This document shows, one piece after another, positions 24,458 through 33,419 of a stretch of 50,836 nucleotides of DNA (its first letter is position 1; each line of letters opens with the position of its first letter). Position numbers and translations under genes: made by a program. The notes beneath the pieces were generated by a model. It saw only the letters and a list, made by a program, of their open reading frames with translations, was not told where the DNA came from and did not search any database. The DNA comes from Lamprobacter sp964516305 (GTDB taxonomy: Bacteria; Pseudomonadota; Gammaproteobacteria; Chromatiales; Chromatiaceae). The stretch spans positions 1 through 50,836 of the forward strand of contig CAZEZH010000008.1 of assembly GCA_964516305.1 (NCBI GenBank). The letters run 5' to 3'.

Positions 24458-24772
24458 CTAGGCCGCCTGATCCTGTTGTTCCGTTGGCTGCTCATCGCCG
24501 CTGCCACTGTCTGGCTTAGCCACCTGTTCCGGCTCCCAGTAATCGATGATCCCGCCGATCGCAAGATCGGTCATGGTCTTGGGATCGCTCATCGCCAACC
24601 GCCCGGCTGAACCACTGACGGTGAAGACCCAATTCCCAGGTCGAACGCCAACAGGGTCCGTGGCCACCAGCAGTTTGCCTTTGTGATCCTTTAAGATCTG
24701 CAGACTGCAATGTTTCAGCCCCTCGATCCGTTCGGTGCAGTACAGGGTTCCCACGACCTGGTTGATATCCAT
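24458..24772 (-). CDS. csoS4B: Carboxysome vertex pentamer CsoS4B
   Basis: A 104-residue BMV-fold protein that caps icosahedral vertices as a pentamer. The fold is recognised from GTLYCTERIEGLKHCSLQIL (residues 8-27) and DPVGVRPGNWVFTVSGSAGRLA, followed by AIGGIIDYW. An acidic and Gln-rich tail of about 20 residues (PDSGSGDEQPTEQQDQAA) extends beyond the fold. It begins ten bases after csoS4A, so the pentamer pair is co-translated. Confidence 0.93.
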   Translation of the reverse strand: MDINQVVGTLYCTERIEGLKHCSLQILKDHKGKLLVATDPVGVRPGNWVFTVSGSAGRLAMSDPKTMTDLAIGGIIDYWEPEQVAKPDSGSGDEQPTEQQDQAA

Positions 24773-24782
24773 CCCAGCCGCC

Positions 24783-25037
24783 CTACTGCTCTGCGTCCGG
24801 GTCCCAATCGTCGATGATGCCGACGATGGTCAGATCACTCGGATATTCTTTGCTGCCGGCGGCCTCACGCGCAGCCGAGCTGCCCACGCAGATCACCCAA
24901 TCGCCAGGGATCGAGCCAACTGCATCAACCGCAACCAGCTGCGAACTGCCGTCCTGCACCACCTGCAGATGCTTGTGTTCAAAGCCTGGAATGCGATTGG
25001 TCGACACCAGCGGCTTAAGGACTTTGCAGATCTTCAT
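24783..25037 (-). CDS. csoS4A: Carboxysome vertex pentamer CsoS4A
   Basis: An 84-residue BMV pentamer protein. It starts MKICKVLKPLVSTNRIPGF, the conserved CsoS4A N-terminus, and continues with HKHLQVVQDG and DAVGSIPGDWVICVGSSAAREA, ending in IIDDWDPDAEQ. Pentamers close the shell and limit CO2 leakage. The ATG lies twelve bases after the csoSCA stop. Only about five pentamers of each type are needed per particle set of vertices, and no leader or hairpin that would lower expression is evident. Confidence 0.93.
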   Translation of the reverse strand: MKICKVLKPLVSTNRIPGFEHKHLQVVQDGSSQLVAVDAVGSIPGDWVICVGSSAAREAAGSKEYPSDLTIVGIIDDWDPDAEQ

Positions 25038-25049
25038 CGGTGCCCAGCC

Positions 25050-26870
25050 TCAATGTCCGCCAGAGGTCGCGGGCTGTAACGACGAGCCCACGATCTCGAT
25101 CGGTGCCCCAGCATCGCAATCACGCACCGCGCGCAAACAGTGGAGCATGCCATCGGCGCATAGCTTCGGATAACGCGCCTTCAACGCGGCAGCAATCCGC
25201 TCGCAATGCTCAACCGCGCGCTCGCGAGCACCAGGCACACCGCCGTGGTAGTCATAGCGCACGATGATCGGCGCCGGCAGCCCACGATTGATATTCAGAC
25301 CACTAAAGATCTTGATACCAACGTCGAGATCCGCAGCCCCTTCCTCGACAGTGCCGAGGTAGGCAAAGTAGGTCAGATTGCGCAGCTGTATCTCTTCGAA
25401 ACCGATGCCAGCACCGATGAAGCGCTCGGCATGACCAATATCTGCGTAGCTGCCACCGTGGTATTGCCGGACATAGTCTATCTGCGAGATGTTGTTCTCG
25501 ATCAGCCCGACAATCAGCCGCACCATGCCGTCCGTCAGCGCAGCTGCAGCAGTCTTGCCCGGCGCATGCGCGCGCACCAGCTCCTTGATCCGCTCACGCG
25601 CCTGACTTGCCGACATGCCGCGCGTGATCTCATACACCTTGCCCGCATCCAGCCAATGCTCAAGATCGCAGTAGCCATCGGCGTCCGGCACATGGACACG
25701 AATCGCATCGGTGTCGGTATCAAGCCCCACGAGCAGCAGATCGACCGACGCCCCACAGCAGAAGCTGTTCTCGATCGCCTGACGAAAGGCCTTAAGCCGC
25801 TCGAGTCCAGCGTTCGCCGCAGCGGCATCATCCGACCCGTGCGCAGCGCAGCCCTGATGTGCCGGATCAACCGAGCTGCCGTGATACATCACCACCTTCA
25901 GATAGCGGGTCGGCTCATCGGCCGTGTTCGGCCGACCTTCGCGAAAGCGCGCCAACTCGGTCTCGACCCACTTCTCAACCGTGTTCTCGATGTCGAACAG
26001 GGAACCCGCGTAGGATTTACGCCGGACCCGTCCGTAGGGCAGCCGCAACACATAGCTGATGGCGTGCGCCAGCCGCCCATCGGCGCAAGGCGTGATATCC
26101 ATCAGGTGGAAACCGCACTCGAGTAAGAAGCGCTCGAAGGCCTCCCCATCTCGGCCACCGAGCGGATCAGCGCTGTAAAACGCGTCGCTCATGCGGTGGT
26201 AAGTCTCGAAAACGCAGGCCGCAAACAGGCGGCGCATGTCGAGCCCACCGATCCAACTGTCCTCAAGAATAGGCGCCGGCAACTCGAAGCCGAGTTCAGC
26301 AAGTGCAATCGCTTGGGCCCTAGCGACAAAGTCTGGCTCACAGCGCTCGCTCGCGATCTGCTTCAGCACGGGCACCAGATTATCGAAGGCGTGCTTCACC
26401 GACGACTCATAGTCGTGCAGTCGAGCATTTGACGCCGCATCCGTTAGTGGATGCGAGGCCTGGCACGCGCCTGAACTCAAGGCGCCATAGCCAAAACCGA
26501 ACCCCTGCGGACTGCCTGCGGCAGCAGTCCCAAGACCGACTCCCGCTTGCGTGCTCGTCTTGCCCAGAGTGGCAGCACCAGCAGGCATATTGGCCTTGAC
26601 CTGCGACAGTCCCGGCGGCTTCGGCCGCGGCGGCCGGGTAGGACGCGTGCGCGCTCGGCCGACGTTTGGCGGCCGCTCGGGTCGTGCTGCCGCAGCGCGC
26701 TGCGACTTGTCCGACCTAGCCGCCGATGCGCTCGACGCACCAGCCTGCGTCGCCTCCGACGGCGGTGCAGCAGTGGCTGCCGGGCTGGCGGATGGCGTCA
26801 CAGACGACAGTCCGCGTGGGCTTTTGCCCAAGGTGCGGCTGCGCGGTGATGGTCGACTACGGAGAGGCAT
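25050..26870 (-). CDS. csoSCA: Carboxysomal beta-type carbonic anhydrase CsoSCA (CsoS3)
   Basis: Converts imported bicarbonate to CO2 inside the carboxysome. The 606-residue protein has a long disordered, Arg/Pro/Ala-rich N-terminal extension (residues 1-145) of the kind that binds RuBisCO, a helical domain, then the catalytic domain. The active-site CADGR gives C262, D264 and R266, matching the Cys and Asp-Arg dyad spacing of the H. neapolitanus enzyme; H330 in VVMYHGSS and C341 in QGCAAHG complete the zinc site at the expected distances. The C-terminal domain carries the degenerate second half. It starts 11 bases after the csoS2 stop with no clear ribosome site, so coupling is likely. Confidence 0.95.
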   Translation of the reverse strand: MPLRSRPSPRSRTLGKSPRGLSSVTPSASPAATAAPPSEATQAGASSASAARSDKSQRAAAARPERPPNVGRARTRPTRPPRPKPPGLSQVKANMPAGAATLGKTSTQAGVGLGTAAAGSPQGFGFGYGALSSGACQASHPLTDAASNARLHDYESSVKHAFDNLVPVLKQIASERCEPDFVARAQAIALAELGFELPAPILEDSWIGGLDMRRLFAACVFETYHRMSDAFYSADPLGGRDGEAFERFLLECGFHLMDITPCADGRLAHAISYVLRLPYGRVRRKSYAGSLFDIENTVEKWVETELARFREGRPNTADEPTRYLKVVMYHGSSVDPAHQGCAAHGSDDAAAANAGLERLKAFRQAIENSFCCGASVDLLLVGLDTDTDAIRVHVPDADGYCDLEHWLDAGKVYEITRGMSASQARERIKELVRAHAPGKTAAAALTDGMVRLIVGLIENNISQIDYVRQYHGGSYADIGHAERFIGAGIGFEEIQLRNLTYFAYLGTVEEGAADLDVGIKIFSGLNINRGLPAPIIVRYDYHGGVPGARERAVEHCERIAAALKARYPKLCADGMLHCLRAVRDCDAGAPIEIVGSSLQPATSGGH

Positions 26871-26881
26871 GGATCAGATGC

Positions 26882-29371
26882 TCAGCCGCGGGCGCCGCCG
26901 GAGTAGGTGATCAAGGCACCTCGATCTGTGCTACCGGCACTGCCCGTCACTCGGTTTGTCGGCTCTGGGGCAGCCTCATTGCGCTTTGCATCAATTGGAG
27001 GCATAGCGCCCATGGGGCCAGGTCGGGTCGGATTCCGGCGTCGAGCAGAGCTACCCTCGGTGCCCGTCACACGCTCGCCGCGATCCCAATCGTCGCCGGT
27101 GATCTTACCGCCCGCTGACTGGCCTTCGCCGGTGACCCGCGAACGCTCCGGCCCCGCTGTCGCCTCCTTGCCGGTCGTCGCATCGACGCCGGGTTCAGGG
27201 GTCAACAGACTTGGCCGAACTTGACGATTGTCGAAACGAAACTGCTCGGTCCCGGTAATCTTGCCGGTCCCCATCCCGAACGGACCTGTGATATGGCGGT
27301 TCGACTCGTAGCTGGTTCCGGTTACGCTGCTGCTTCGGTGCTCTTCGAACGCAGCCCGAGCGGGCGAGCTAACGCTGAAGCCTTGACCAGGACCCGGGGT
27401 CTTCGCAGGCTCGGGGCTCAACTTAGGCGTGAGCGTAGGGGCCGAGTCATCCATTGGCCGGGGGAAGTCCGGCTGACCGGGCTCAGCAGCATTGCTGACA
27501 CCGGTCTCGCAAGCGCTTGCAAACTGGTCCGCACCGATATAAGGCGTGCCAGTCAGCGGTTCGCAGGCCCCTCTCGAGGCTCCGGTCATCATGCCACCAA
27601 TACCTGGCTGGATGCCGGTCATGGCGCGCCCAGGCGTGGCCGACATCACCGGCGTGCGAGACTTGATCTCGCGTTGCTGCTCTGGGGCACAGTAATCCGA
27701 GGCCTGCTCCAAGCCGGCGTAAGGGGTACCCGTCACCGCCTTGCAAGTTCCGGGCTCATCGCCGGTGACCTTCCCCGAGCGTCCGGTTTGGGTCCCAGAG
27801 ACACGGAACCCTTTATTGGAGACCGAGAAGCCGACCTTAGCGGGCTCCGGCTGCGGGCTGATCTCACAGAATTGCTCGTACTGTTCGCGAGCGGTGTACT
27901 CATCGCCGGTTACCAGGCGACAACTGCCGGGCTCGTCACCTGTCACGCTCGACGCGCGACCGACCCGTGTGCCGGTGATCGTGCCACCGGAGATGGTGCC
28001 AGAGGTTCCAACCTTCGGCGGTGCCGAACGGTCAGCCGGGATCTCGGAGGCTGCGGTGTACTGGGTCCCAGTGGGCACGACGTTGGCGCCTTGCTCATCG
28101 CCGGTGACCTTCCCGGAGCGGCCAACCATGGTCCCAGACAGGCCGTGGCCGTGAATGGTCTTATCGACACCGGTTTCGCGCGGCTCGGGCTTCGGGCGCG
28201 TATTACAGTAGCTCACGTATTGATCAGGTGACAGATACTGGGTACCGGTTACGTTGGTGCAGGTACCAGGCTCGTCGCCGGTAACCTTCGGCGAGCGTCC
28301 AACCTCATTACCAGAGACGAAGTTGCCGTAGCCGGTCGGGCTTACGCCAATCTTACTCACCGAGGGTGCCGGATCGGTCTGGCAAAACTCACGGAAGATA
28401 TCCGCACCCATATACTCGGTACCAGTGATCGACCGACAGGTACTCGGCTCATCACCGGTCGTTTTCAGACTGCGGCCGACCCGCGTGCCTGTAACGAATT
28501 GACCTTGGGAAGTCTCACTGACGCCCACCTTCCAAGGCTGATCAGCGGAACCGGCCCGATTCGGCCGAACGCGCCCGGTAGGCTGCGATTTGCGCTCGCC
28601 TGCGGCGCCATTACTACTGCGCTGAGCCCGGACCCGTTGCGCGAGCTCACGCCCGGACAATTTCGGGTTGGCCTGCCGAGCGATTCCGGCGACTGAATTT
28701 GGCACGTTCGTTGCCGCTTTACCCCGACCGCTAAGCGCAGCCCGGCGCGCGAGTGCAACGGCTCGTCCCGCGGGCTTGCTGGCAACCGCTGGATTCGGCT
28801 TGTGTTTGCGGTTGCTCGGCTGCGGCTTGTTGGACGACATCGGCAATGACAACGACAGCGATGGCTTTTCGGAGGGGCCGTGATTGGTGTTGCTAGCCGC
28901 AGTGCGATCACCGTTGCCCTTGTCCTTCCCATTGCAGCCACAACCAGCGTCGGACTTGCCCTGAGCAGACGCCTTCTCGCCAGCGGACCGAATCGTTAGA
29001 GCCCGGGTCCGATCTCCACTGCGCTGGGCTCGGCGGCCATCGCGGGCCAGCTTCGCCCGCCGCTGGCGCGCCAACTCGCGGCTCGTCTGCGAGGGGCTCG
29101 GCGCCGCTGCCCGGTGGCGTTGCGTGCCAGTCTGAGCACTAGCAGAAGACGAGCGATCAAGGCTCTGCAATGGAGTCCGCGCGGGAGCAGGAGCCTGAGC
29201 GGGGGCGCTTGACGCGGCAGCCTGCTGAGGTTTCGCGCGGACCGGCCGAGGATTGCGGCTGCGCTCTGGCGTGGTTTGTACCAAACCCTGCTTGCCCTGG
29301 GTCGACAGGGCACGCCGGCGGGCCAGGGCCGCCTCGCGGCCGCTCGATCTCAGGTTCGCTTTGCTTGCCAT
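26882..29371 (-). CDS. csoS2: Carboxysome assembly scaffold CsoS2
   Basis: Disordered scaffold linking RuBisCO to the shell. The longest frame begins at 29503, but the true N-terminus is most likely ATG 29371 (MASKANLRSSGREAALAR...), giving 829 residues. The N-terminal domain holds four RuBisCO-binding repeats (cores SGREAALARRRALS, SRELARQRRAKLA, GRAVALARRAALS, SGRELAQRVRAQ). The middle region has about six repeats with paired V/ITGT steps and the K-V-TGDEPGTC signature carrying conserved cysteines. The C-terminal domain has further TGT units and ends in the conserved RVTGSAG...ALITYSGGARG peptide that docks to the shell. I saw no homopolymeric slippery heptamer for the frameshift that yields two CsoS2 forms in H. 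neapolitanus, though this was not exhaustively scanned. Confidence 0.93.
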   Translation of the reverse strand: MASKANLRSSGREAALARRRALSTQGKQGLVQTTPERSRNPRPVRAKPQQAAASSAPAQAPAPARTPLQSLDRSSSASAQTGTQRHRAAAPSPSQTSRELARQRRAKLARDGRRAQRSGDRTRALTIRSAGEKASAQGKSDAGCGCNGKDKGNGDRTAASNTNHGPSEKPSLSLSLPMSSNKPQPSNRKHKPNPAVASKPAGRAVALARRAALSGRGKAATNVPNSVAGIARQANPKLSGRELAQRVRAQRSSNGAAGERKSQPTGRVRPNRAGSADQPWKVGVSETSQGQFVTGTRVGRSLKTTGDEPSTCRSITGTEYMGADIFREFCQTDPAPSVSKIGVSPTGYGNFVSGNEVGRSPKVTGDEPGTCTNVTGTQYLSPDQYVSYCNTRPKPEPRETGVDKTIHGHGLSGTMVGRSGKVTGDEQGANVVPTGTQYTAASEIPADRSAPPKVGTSGTISGGTITGTRVGRASSVTGDEPGSCRLVTGDEYTAREQYEQFCEISPQPEPAKVGFSVSNKGFRVSGTQTGRSGKVTGDEPGTCKAVTGTPYAGLEQASDYCAPEQQREIKSRTPVMSATPGRAMTGIQPGIGGMMTGASRGACEPLTGTPYIGADQFASACETGVSNAAEPGQPDFPRPMDDSAPTLTPKLSPEPAKTPGPGQGFSVSSPARAAFEEHRSSSVTGTSYESNRHITGPFGMGTGKITGTEQFRFDNRQVRPSLLTPEPGVDATTGKEATAGPERSRVTGEGQSAGGKITGDDWDRGERVTGTEGSSARRRNPTRPGPMGAMPPIDAKRNEAAPEPTNRVTGSAGSTDRGALITYSGGARG

Positions 29372-29588
29372 GGTGAATTCCGTGGGGCTGTCGGGTTGGC
29401 TGTCCGTCGTCGCCGGGCGGGCGGGCAGCTCGGGATAGTGCATCGCCTGCCGGTCTCCCGCACCCGCCAAGTGCTGAAAAACCGAAAAGGCGAAGGTCGA
29501 CATCGTTAGCGCTTGGTCTCCGGCGACGAGCCGGCCCCGGACTCCACGCCCGTAACCGGATCGACTGGAGATGCGCGACGCCCGCGCG

Positions 29589-29933
29589 TTAGGCGCGGCC
29601 GTGGAAGACCACGAAGCACGAACCCTGGCTCTGCGTATAGCTGTCGTAACCAGTCAGACGAACATGATGATCTGGATAGGACCGGTGGCAGGCCTCAAGC
29701 TCCGCCGCTACATTGCCCAGTTCCTGCTCACCGAAGAACGGCAGCTTCCACATGGTCCAGTAGTCGTCCATGGTACCGCTCGGATGCACGTGCTCGATCG
29801 CGGGCGTCCAGCCCTGAGCGATGATGTAGGCGATCTGGTCGTAGATCTCCTGCTGCGACAACGGCGGCAGAAAGCCGAAGGTCTCGAGGGTCTTTTTGGT
29901 CTGGTAGTCGCCCATGGTTGCCTGCAAGGACAT
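29589..29933 (-). CDS. cbbS: RuBisCO small subunit, form IA
   Basis: A 114-residue small subunit that caps the L8 core of RuBisCO and sets its kinetics. Recognisable elements are FGFLPPLSQQEIYDQIAYI, PSGTMDDYWTMWKLPFFG and SCFVVFHGRA at the C-terminus. The start ATG at 29933 has AGGAG eight bases upstream. It lies between cbbL and csoS2, with 217 bases before the csoS2 start that hold no other gene. Confidence 0.95.
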   Translation of the reverse strand: MSLQATMGDYQTKKTLETFGFLPPLSQQEIYDQIAYIIAQGWTPAIEHVHPSGTMDDYWTMWKLPFFGEQELGNVAAELEACHRSYPDHHVRLTGYDSYTQSQGSCFVVFHGRA

Positions 29934-30046
29934 GGCGGATACTCCTATTGGATTGTGTTCGATCGTGCGGTGGCGAAGGCCGATGGAGTCAGGCTCCGTT
30001 GGGAGCAGACGCCCAAGGCGCCACTACTCCCACTCAGGTCAGCCGA

Positions 30047-31456
30047 TCAGGTATCGAGCTTATCGACGGTCTCGAACTCGAACTTGATCTCCTTCCAGGT
30101 CTCCATCGCGATGGCCAGCTCTGGGCTGTGCTGTGCAGCCTCGGAGAGGATATCCCGAGCTTCCTTCTCGATCTCGCGACCCTCATTGCGGGCCTTGACC
30201 GAGGCCTCGAGGGCGACACGGTTGGCAGCAGCGCCGGCCGCGTTGCCCCAAGGATGGCCCTGCGTACCACCACCAAACTGCAGCATGGAGTCGTCACCGA
30301 AGATCGTCACCAGTGCCGGCATGTGCCAGACGTGGATGCCGCCCGAAGCGACGGCGAAGACGCCGGGCAATGAGCCCCAATCTTGATCGAAGAAGACGCC
30401 GCGTGAGCGGTCTTCAGGCACGAAGGACTCGCGCAACTGATCGACGAAGCCGAGCGTCGACTGACGATCGCCCTCGAGCTTACCGACAACGGTACCGGTG
30501 TGCAGATGGTCGCCGCCGGAGAGGCGCAGACACTTGGCCAGCACACGGAAGTGGATACCATGCTTCGGATGCCGATCGATGACCGCATGCATCGCGCGGT
30601 GAATATGCAACAGCATGCCGTTCTCGCGGCACCAGTTGGCCAGGCCGGTGTTGGCCGTGAAGCCACCGGTGAGGAAGTCATGCATCATGATCGGCGAGCC
30701 AACTTCCTTGGCAAACTCGGCGCGCTTGTACATCTCTTCCGGCGTGGCGGCGGTGACGTTCAGGTAGTGACCCTTGCGCTCACCGGTCTCTTGCTGCGCC
30801 TTCTGGATCGCCTCACCAACGAACTCGAAGCGGTCACGCCAGCGCATGAAGGGCTGCGAGTTGACGTTCTCGTCGTCCTTGGTCATGTCCAGACCGCCGC
30901 GTAGGCACTCATAGACGGCACGGCCGTAGTTCTTTGCCGAGAGACCCAGCTTCGGCTTGATGGTGGCGCCGAGCATCGGGCGGCCGTATTTATTCAACCG
31001 GTCACGCTCAAGCTGGATGCCAGCCGGCGGGCCGCCGCAGGTCTTGATGTAGGCGATCGGGAAGCGCAGGTCCTCAAGGCGAAGATGCTTCAGCGCTTTG
31101 AAGCCGAACACATTACCAACCAAGGAGGTCAGCACATTAACGACCGAGCCTTCTTCGAACAGGTCGATCGGGTAGGCGACGAAGGCATAGAAGGATTCGT
31201 TGTCGCCAGGCACGTCCTCGATGCGATAGGCGCGGCCCTTGTAATACTCGAGGTCGGTCAGCAGCTCTGACCAAACCGTTGACCAGGTACCGGTCGAGGA
31301 TTCAGCGGCGACGGCAGCAGCAACCTCTTCACGGGGGACGCCGGGCTGCCCAGTGACCTTGAAACAGGCCAGCAGGTCAGTGTCCAGCGGGACATAGTCG
31401 GGGGTCCAGTACATGTCCCGGTATTCTTTAACACCGGCGTCGTACTTTTTGCTCAT
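30047..31456 (-). CDS. cbbL: RuBisCO large subunit, form IA (carboxysomal)
   Basis: Catalyses CO2 fixation on ribulose-1,5-bisphosphate in the Calvin cycle. The 469-residue form I large subunit shows the catalytic TIKPKLGLSAKNYG segment, the carbamylated lysine in GGLDMTKDDENVNSQPF, the SGGDHLHTGTVVGKLEG stretch (loop 6 lysine), and GGTQGHPWGNAAGA. The opening MSKKYDAGVKEYRDMYWTPDY is typical of form IA. The ATG at 31456 has an AGGAG. It heads a minus-strand operon that continues through all core carboxysome genes. An inverted repeat at 31589-31626 is a likely regulator-binding site. Confidence 0.98.
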   Translation of the reverse strand: MSKKYDAGVKEYRDMYWTPDYVPLDTDLLACFKVTGQPGVPREEVAAAVAAESSTGTWSTVWSELLTDLEYYKGRAYRIEDVPGDNESFYAFVAYPIDLFEEGSVVNVLTSLVGNVFGFKALKHLRLEDLRFPIAYIKTCGGPPAGIQLERDRLNKYGRPMLGATIKPKLGLSAKNYGRAVYECLRGGLDMTKDDENVNSQPFMRWRDRFEFVGEAIQKAQQETGERKGHYLNVTAATPEEMYKRAEFAKEVGSPIMMHDFLTGGFTANTGLANWCRENGMLLHIHRAMHAVIDRHPKHGIHFRVLAKCLRLSGGDHLHTGTVVGKLEGDRQSTLGFVDQLRESFVPEDRSRGVFFDQDWGSLPGVFAVASGGIHVWHMPALVTIFGDDSMLQFGGGTQGHPWGNAAGAAANRVALEASVKARNEGREIEKEARDILSEAAQHSPELAIAMETWKEIKFEFETVDKLDT

Positions 31457-31815
31457 GCTCAGCTCCTGTGGGTCTGTTCTGCGTCTGCTTCGCTTGATCC
31501 GGGTTACCTTAACTCGGGATCTTGTTCGGAGGGCTCGGCAACGATGCCGCTGAAAACCCGATAACCATACGCCCCGTGCAGTCTTCAGCGGAAATCGATT
31601 GTTTCGATCGACGGAATCGATTTCCGTCTATGGCGAGGACCGTCGGCGGCGCCGTTTTAGTGCGCTCGGCAAGATAAACGAGCCGTGACGGTGCAGCAAT
31701 AGCGACTATGAGCCAGCGCGCATCACATTGATCTAGAGCAATGGATCAGCCTGTCATCTGGGAACTTCTCGGCCCCAGCGGTCGCTCAGCCGCCGCGACC
31801 GCGGCTAACCGAGCG
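31457..31815. other. cbbL upstream regulatory region
   Basis: No gene is present in these 359 bases. Besides the inverted repeat at 31589-31626 (separate entry), nested short stems (AGCCGC 31788-31793 with GCGGCT 31801-31806) follow the stop of the DUF4139 gene, without a T-run. A -10-like TATGGT can be read on the minus strand near 31570, but no good -35 pairs with it. Confidence 0.5.
31589..31626. promoter_or_regulatory. 12-bp inverted repeat upstream of cbbL, candidate CbbR operator
   Basis: CGGAAATCGATT (31589-31600) and AATCGATTTCCG (31615-31626) are exact complements across 14 bases; the spacer itself contains the palindrome TCGATCGA. Such a spread dyad about 130-170 bases before cbbL is what a tetrameric LysR regulator would bind. 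No terminator-like T-run adjoins. Confidence 0.6.
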
Positions 31816-33309
31816 CTAGTACCGCACGCGGACTCGATAGCTCAGCCTTGACTCGCCTTCGGCCGGGACCTCGAGCCGCCAGACCGCGGTATTGGCATTA
31901 CCCTTCTCATGCGGGGCGCTCTCTTCCAGCATGCTCCAGTCGCCAGGAATACGCTCCTGAAGCACCACCGTCTCGGGCTCCGACTTGGCATTCTTGACCA
32001 AGATCTCGTAGGCGCCCTCGAACTGATACTGCCAAGGGCCGGTCCCTGAGAGCTTCTTAAACTCAGTTTGCTTGCGCTCCGCGGTGACGTCGAACGAGCG
32101 GCCGAGCTTCAGTCGAAGAGCCTCGTTCTTCGGCGTGTGATCGATCTTATCCTCGCCTACAAACTGGGCATTGCCTTGGCTATCGCGCTGATAGATGCGC
32201 ACAACACCCGCCGGCAGCGGCAGCCCAAGATTCGAGGCCTCGTCGTTAGTCGCAGCCAGATACACAGTCACTGCTAGTTCTTGTGCGAGTTCGCCACGCG
32301 GCTCGCGATACGCGCGCTGATCGCCCTGGACCAAGAGTTCTTTGCCAACACTGACGCCAGGTGCATCGAGCAACGCGACCTGCTTGGTCTGGTTGTCGGC
32401 GATGGTGGTCGGATGGGCGAGCGAATAAAGGTGATACTCGAACAGGCTCTCCTCGCGCATGTTGGGCGCCGGCGAGGCGGCACGCATCGCCATCATCTCG
32501 TGCTGCGGCGCTCTCATCGCCTCCTCGACCCGATTCACCTCGCCAGCCACCAACTGCAGCTGAGCATTCCGATAGCTGGTGCCGCTGCGGTTGGTCAGGG
32601 TCACCCAACCCGCGAGATCGAGACGCTGCTCGTCCGCCGAGAGTTCGCCGACGTAATCCGCCTTCCAGCCGAGCCCGCCGCTAAGATAGCTCAGCTCGAG
32701 CAGCCGGCTGCCAGCCTGCTCGCTCTCCAAGGCCAACACCAGCGTCGGTCGGTCGCGCAGGGTAGCGGGGATATCGCGGTAAACGATCCGCCCCGGCGCC
32801 TTGCCGGCCTGAAAGGTCTCGATCCGATCGCCGACCCGCAACACCACGCCATCCGTGGCCGCGAGCACGGTCGCTGTCTCCTCGGTCTCCTCGCCACTGG
32901 TCGGATGGGTGCTGACGAGCCCGACCTCGCGGCCAACGTACTTCTCGAGCAGCGCAGCCGGGGTCAGCAGGTCGAAGTCGAAGTTCTGCTCGATCACCTG
33001 CGGCGCCGAACCCTCGCTGGCCCGCAGCAATGCCGTCTCCGGGCGGATTTGCCCGCTAACGTCGCGAAACGCCAGCTCGCTGCGCCCCGCCGGCAGCTCG
33101 ACCCGACGACTGTCGCGGATCAGAGCCAGATCATCGTTGTAGATGGTCACCGCGACAGCGGTCTGATCCTCAAGCATGCTGCGCTGTTCCCGCGCGACCG
33201 GCGTAGGAGCCGGTTCAGTGGAATCCACCATAGTCGTCTCCGCCGTCCCGATGTTTGGATGCGCGATGAGCGCCATCAGGCAGGTTGTAATCGCAAGAGT
33301 CGGTCTCAT
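31816..33309 (-). CDS. Secreted DUF4139 domain protein
   Basis: Function unknown. The 497-residue protein has a signal peptide (residues 1-23, cleaved after GTA). The DUF4139 region dominates: VTIYNDDLALIRDSRRVELPAG near residue 53 is its characteristic N-terminal part, GGLGWKADYVGELS near 220 opens the central domain, and the C-terminal VWRLEVPAEGESRLSYRVRVRY closes it. The beta-rich, coiled-coil-free chain probably lies in the periplasm or on the outer membrane. It is upstream of the carboxysome operon on the same strand but 359 bases from it, so functional linkage is doubtful. Confidence 0.85.
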   Translation of the reverse strand: MRPTLAITTCLMALIAHPNIGTAETTMVDSTEPAPTPVAREQRSMLEDQTAVAVTIYNDDLALIRDSRRVELPAGRSELAFRDVSGQIRPETALLRASEGSAPQVIEQNFDFDLLTPAALLEKYVGREVGLVSTHPTSGEETEETATVLAATDGVVLRVGDRIETFQAGKAPGRIVYRDIPATLRDRPTLVLALESEQAGSRLLELSYLSGGLGWKADYVGELSADEQRLDLAGWVTLTNRSGTSYRNAQLQLVAGEVNRVEEAMRAPQHEMMAMRAASPAPNMREESLFEYHLYSLAHPTTIADNQTKQVALLDAPGVSVGKELLVQGDQRAYREPRGELAQELAVTVYLAATNDEASNLGLPLPAGVVRIYQRDSQGNAQFVGEDKIDHTPKNEALRLKLGRSFDVTAERKQTEFKKLSGTGPWQYQFEGAYEILVKNAKSEPETVVLQERIPGDWSMLEESAPHEKGNANTAVWRLEVPAEGESRLSYRVRVRY

Positions 33310-33419
33310 CCGGTTCTCCTCAGTGACAGATCAACGCCGAACCAACGTGTAGCCAACGCCGGCCAAGCCCATGTACCTTGAGCCCGCAACCTCTGCGCTG
33401 CAATCGGTTTTGCGCCGGT

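Noticed and set aside
26882..29371. Programmed frameshift in csoS2, as in H. neapolitanus
   Set aside because: No convincing X-XXY-YYZ heptamer was seen while reading the gene; a systematic scan would be needed to settle it.
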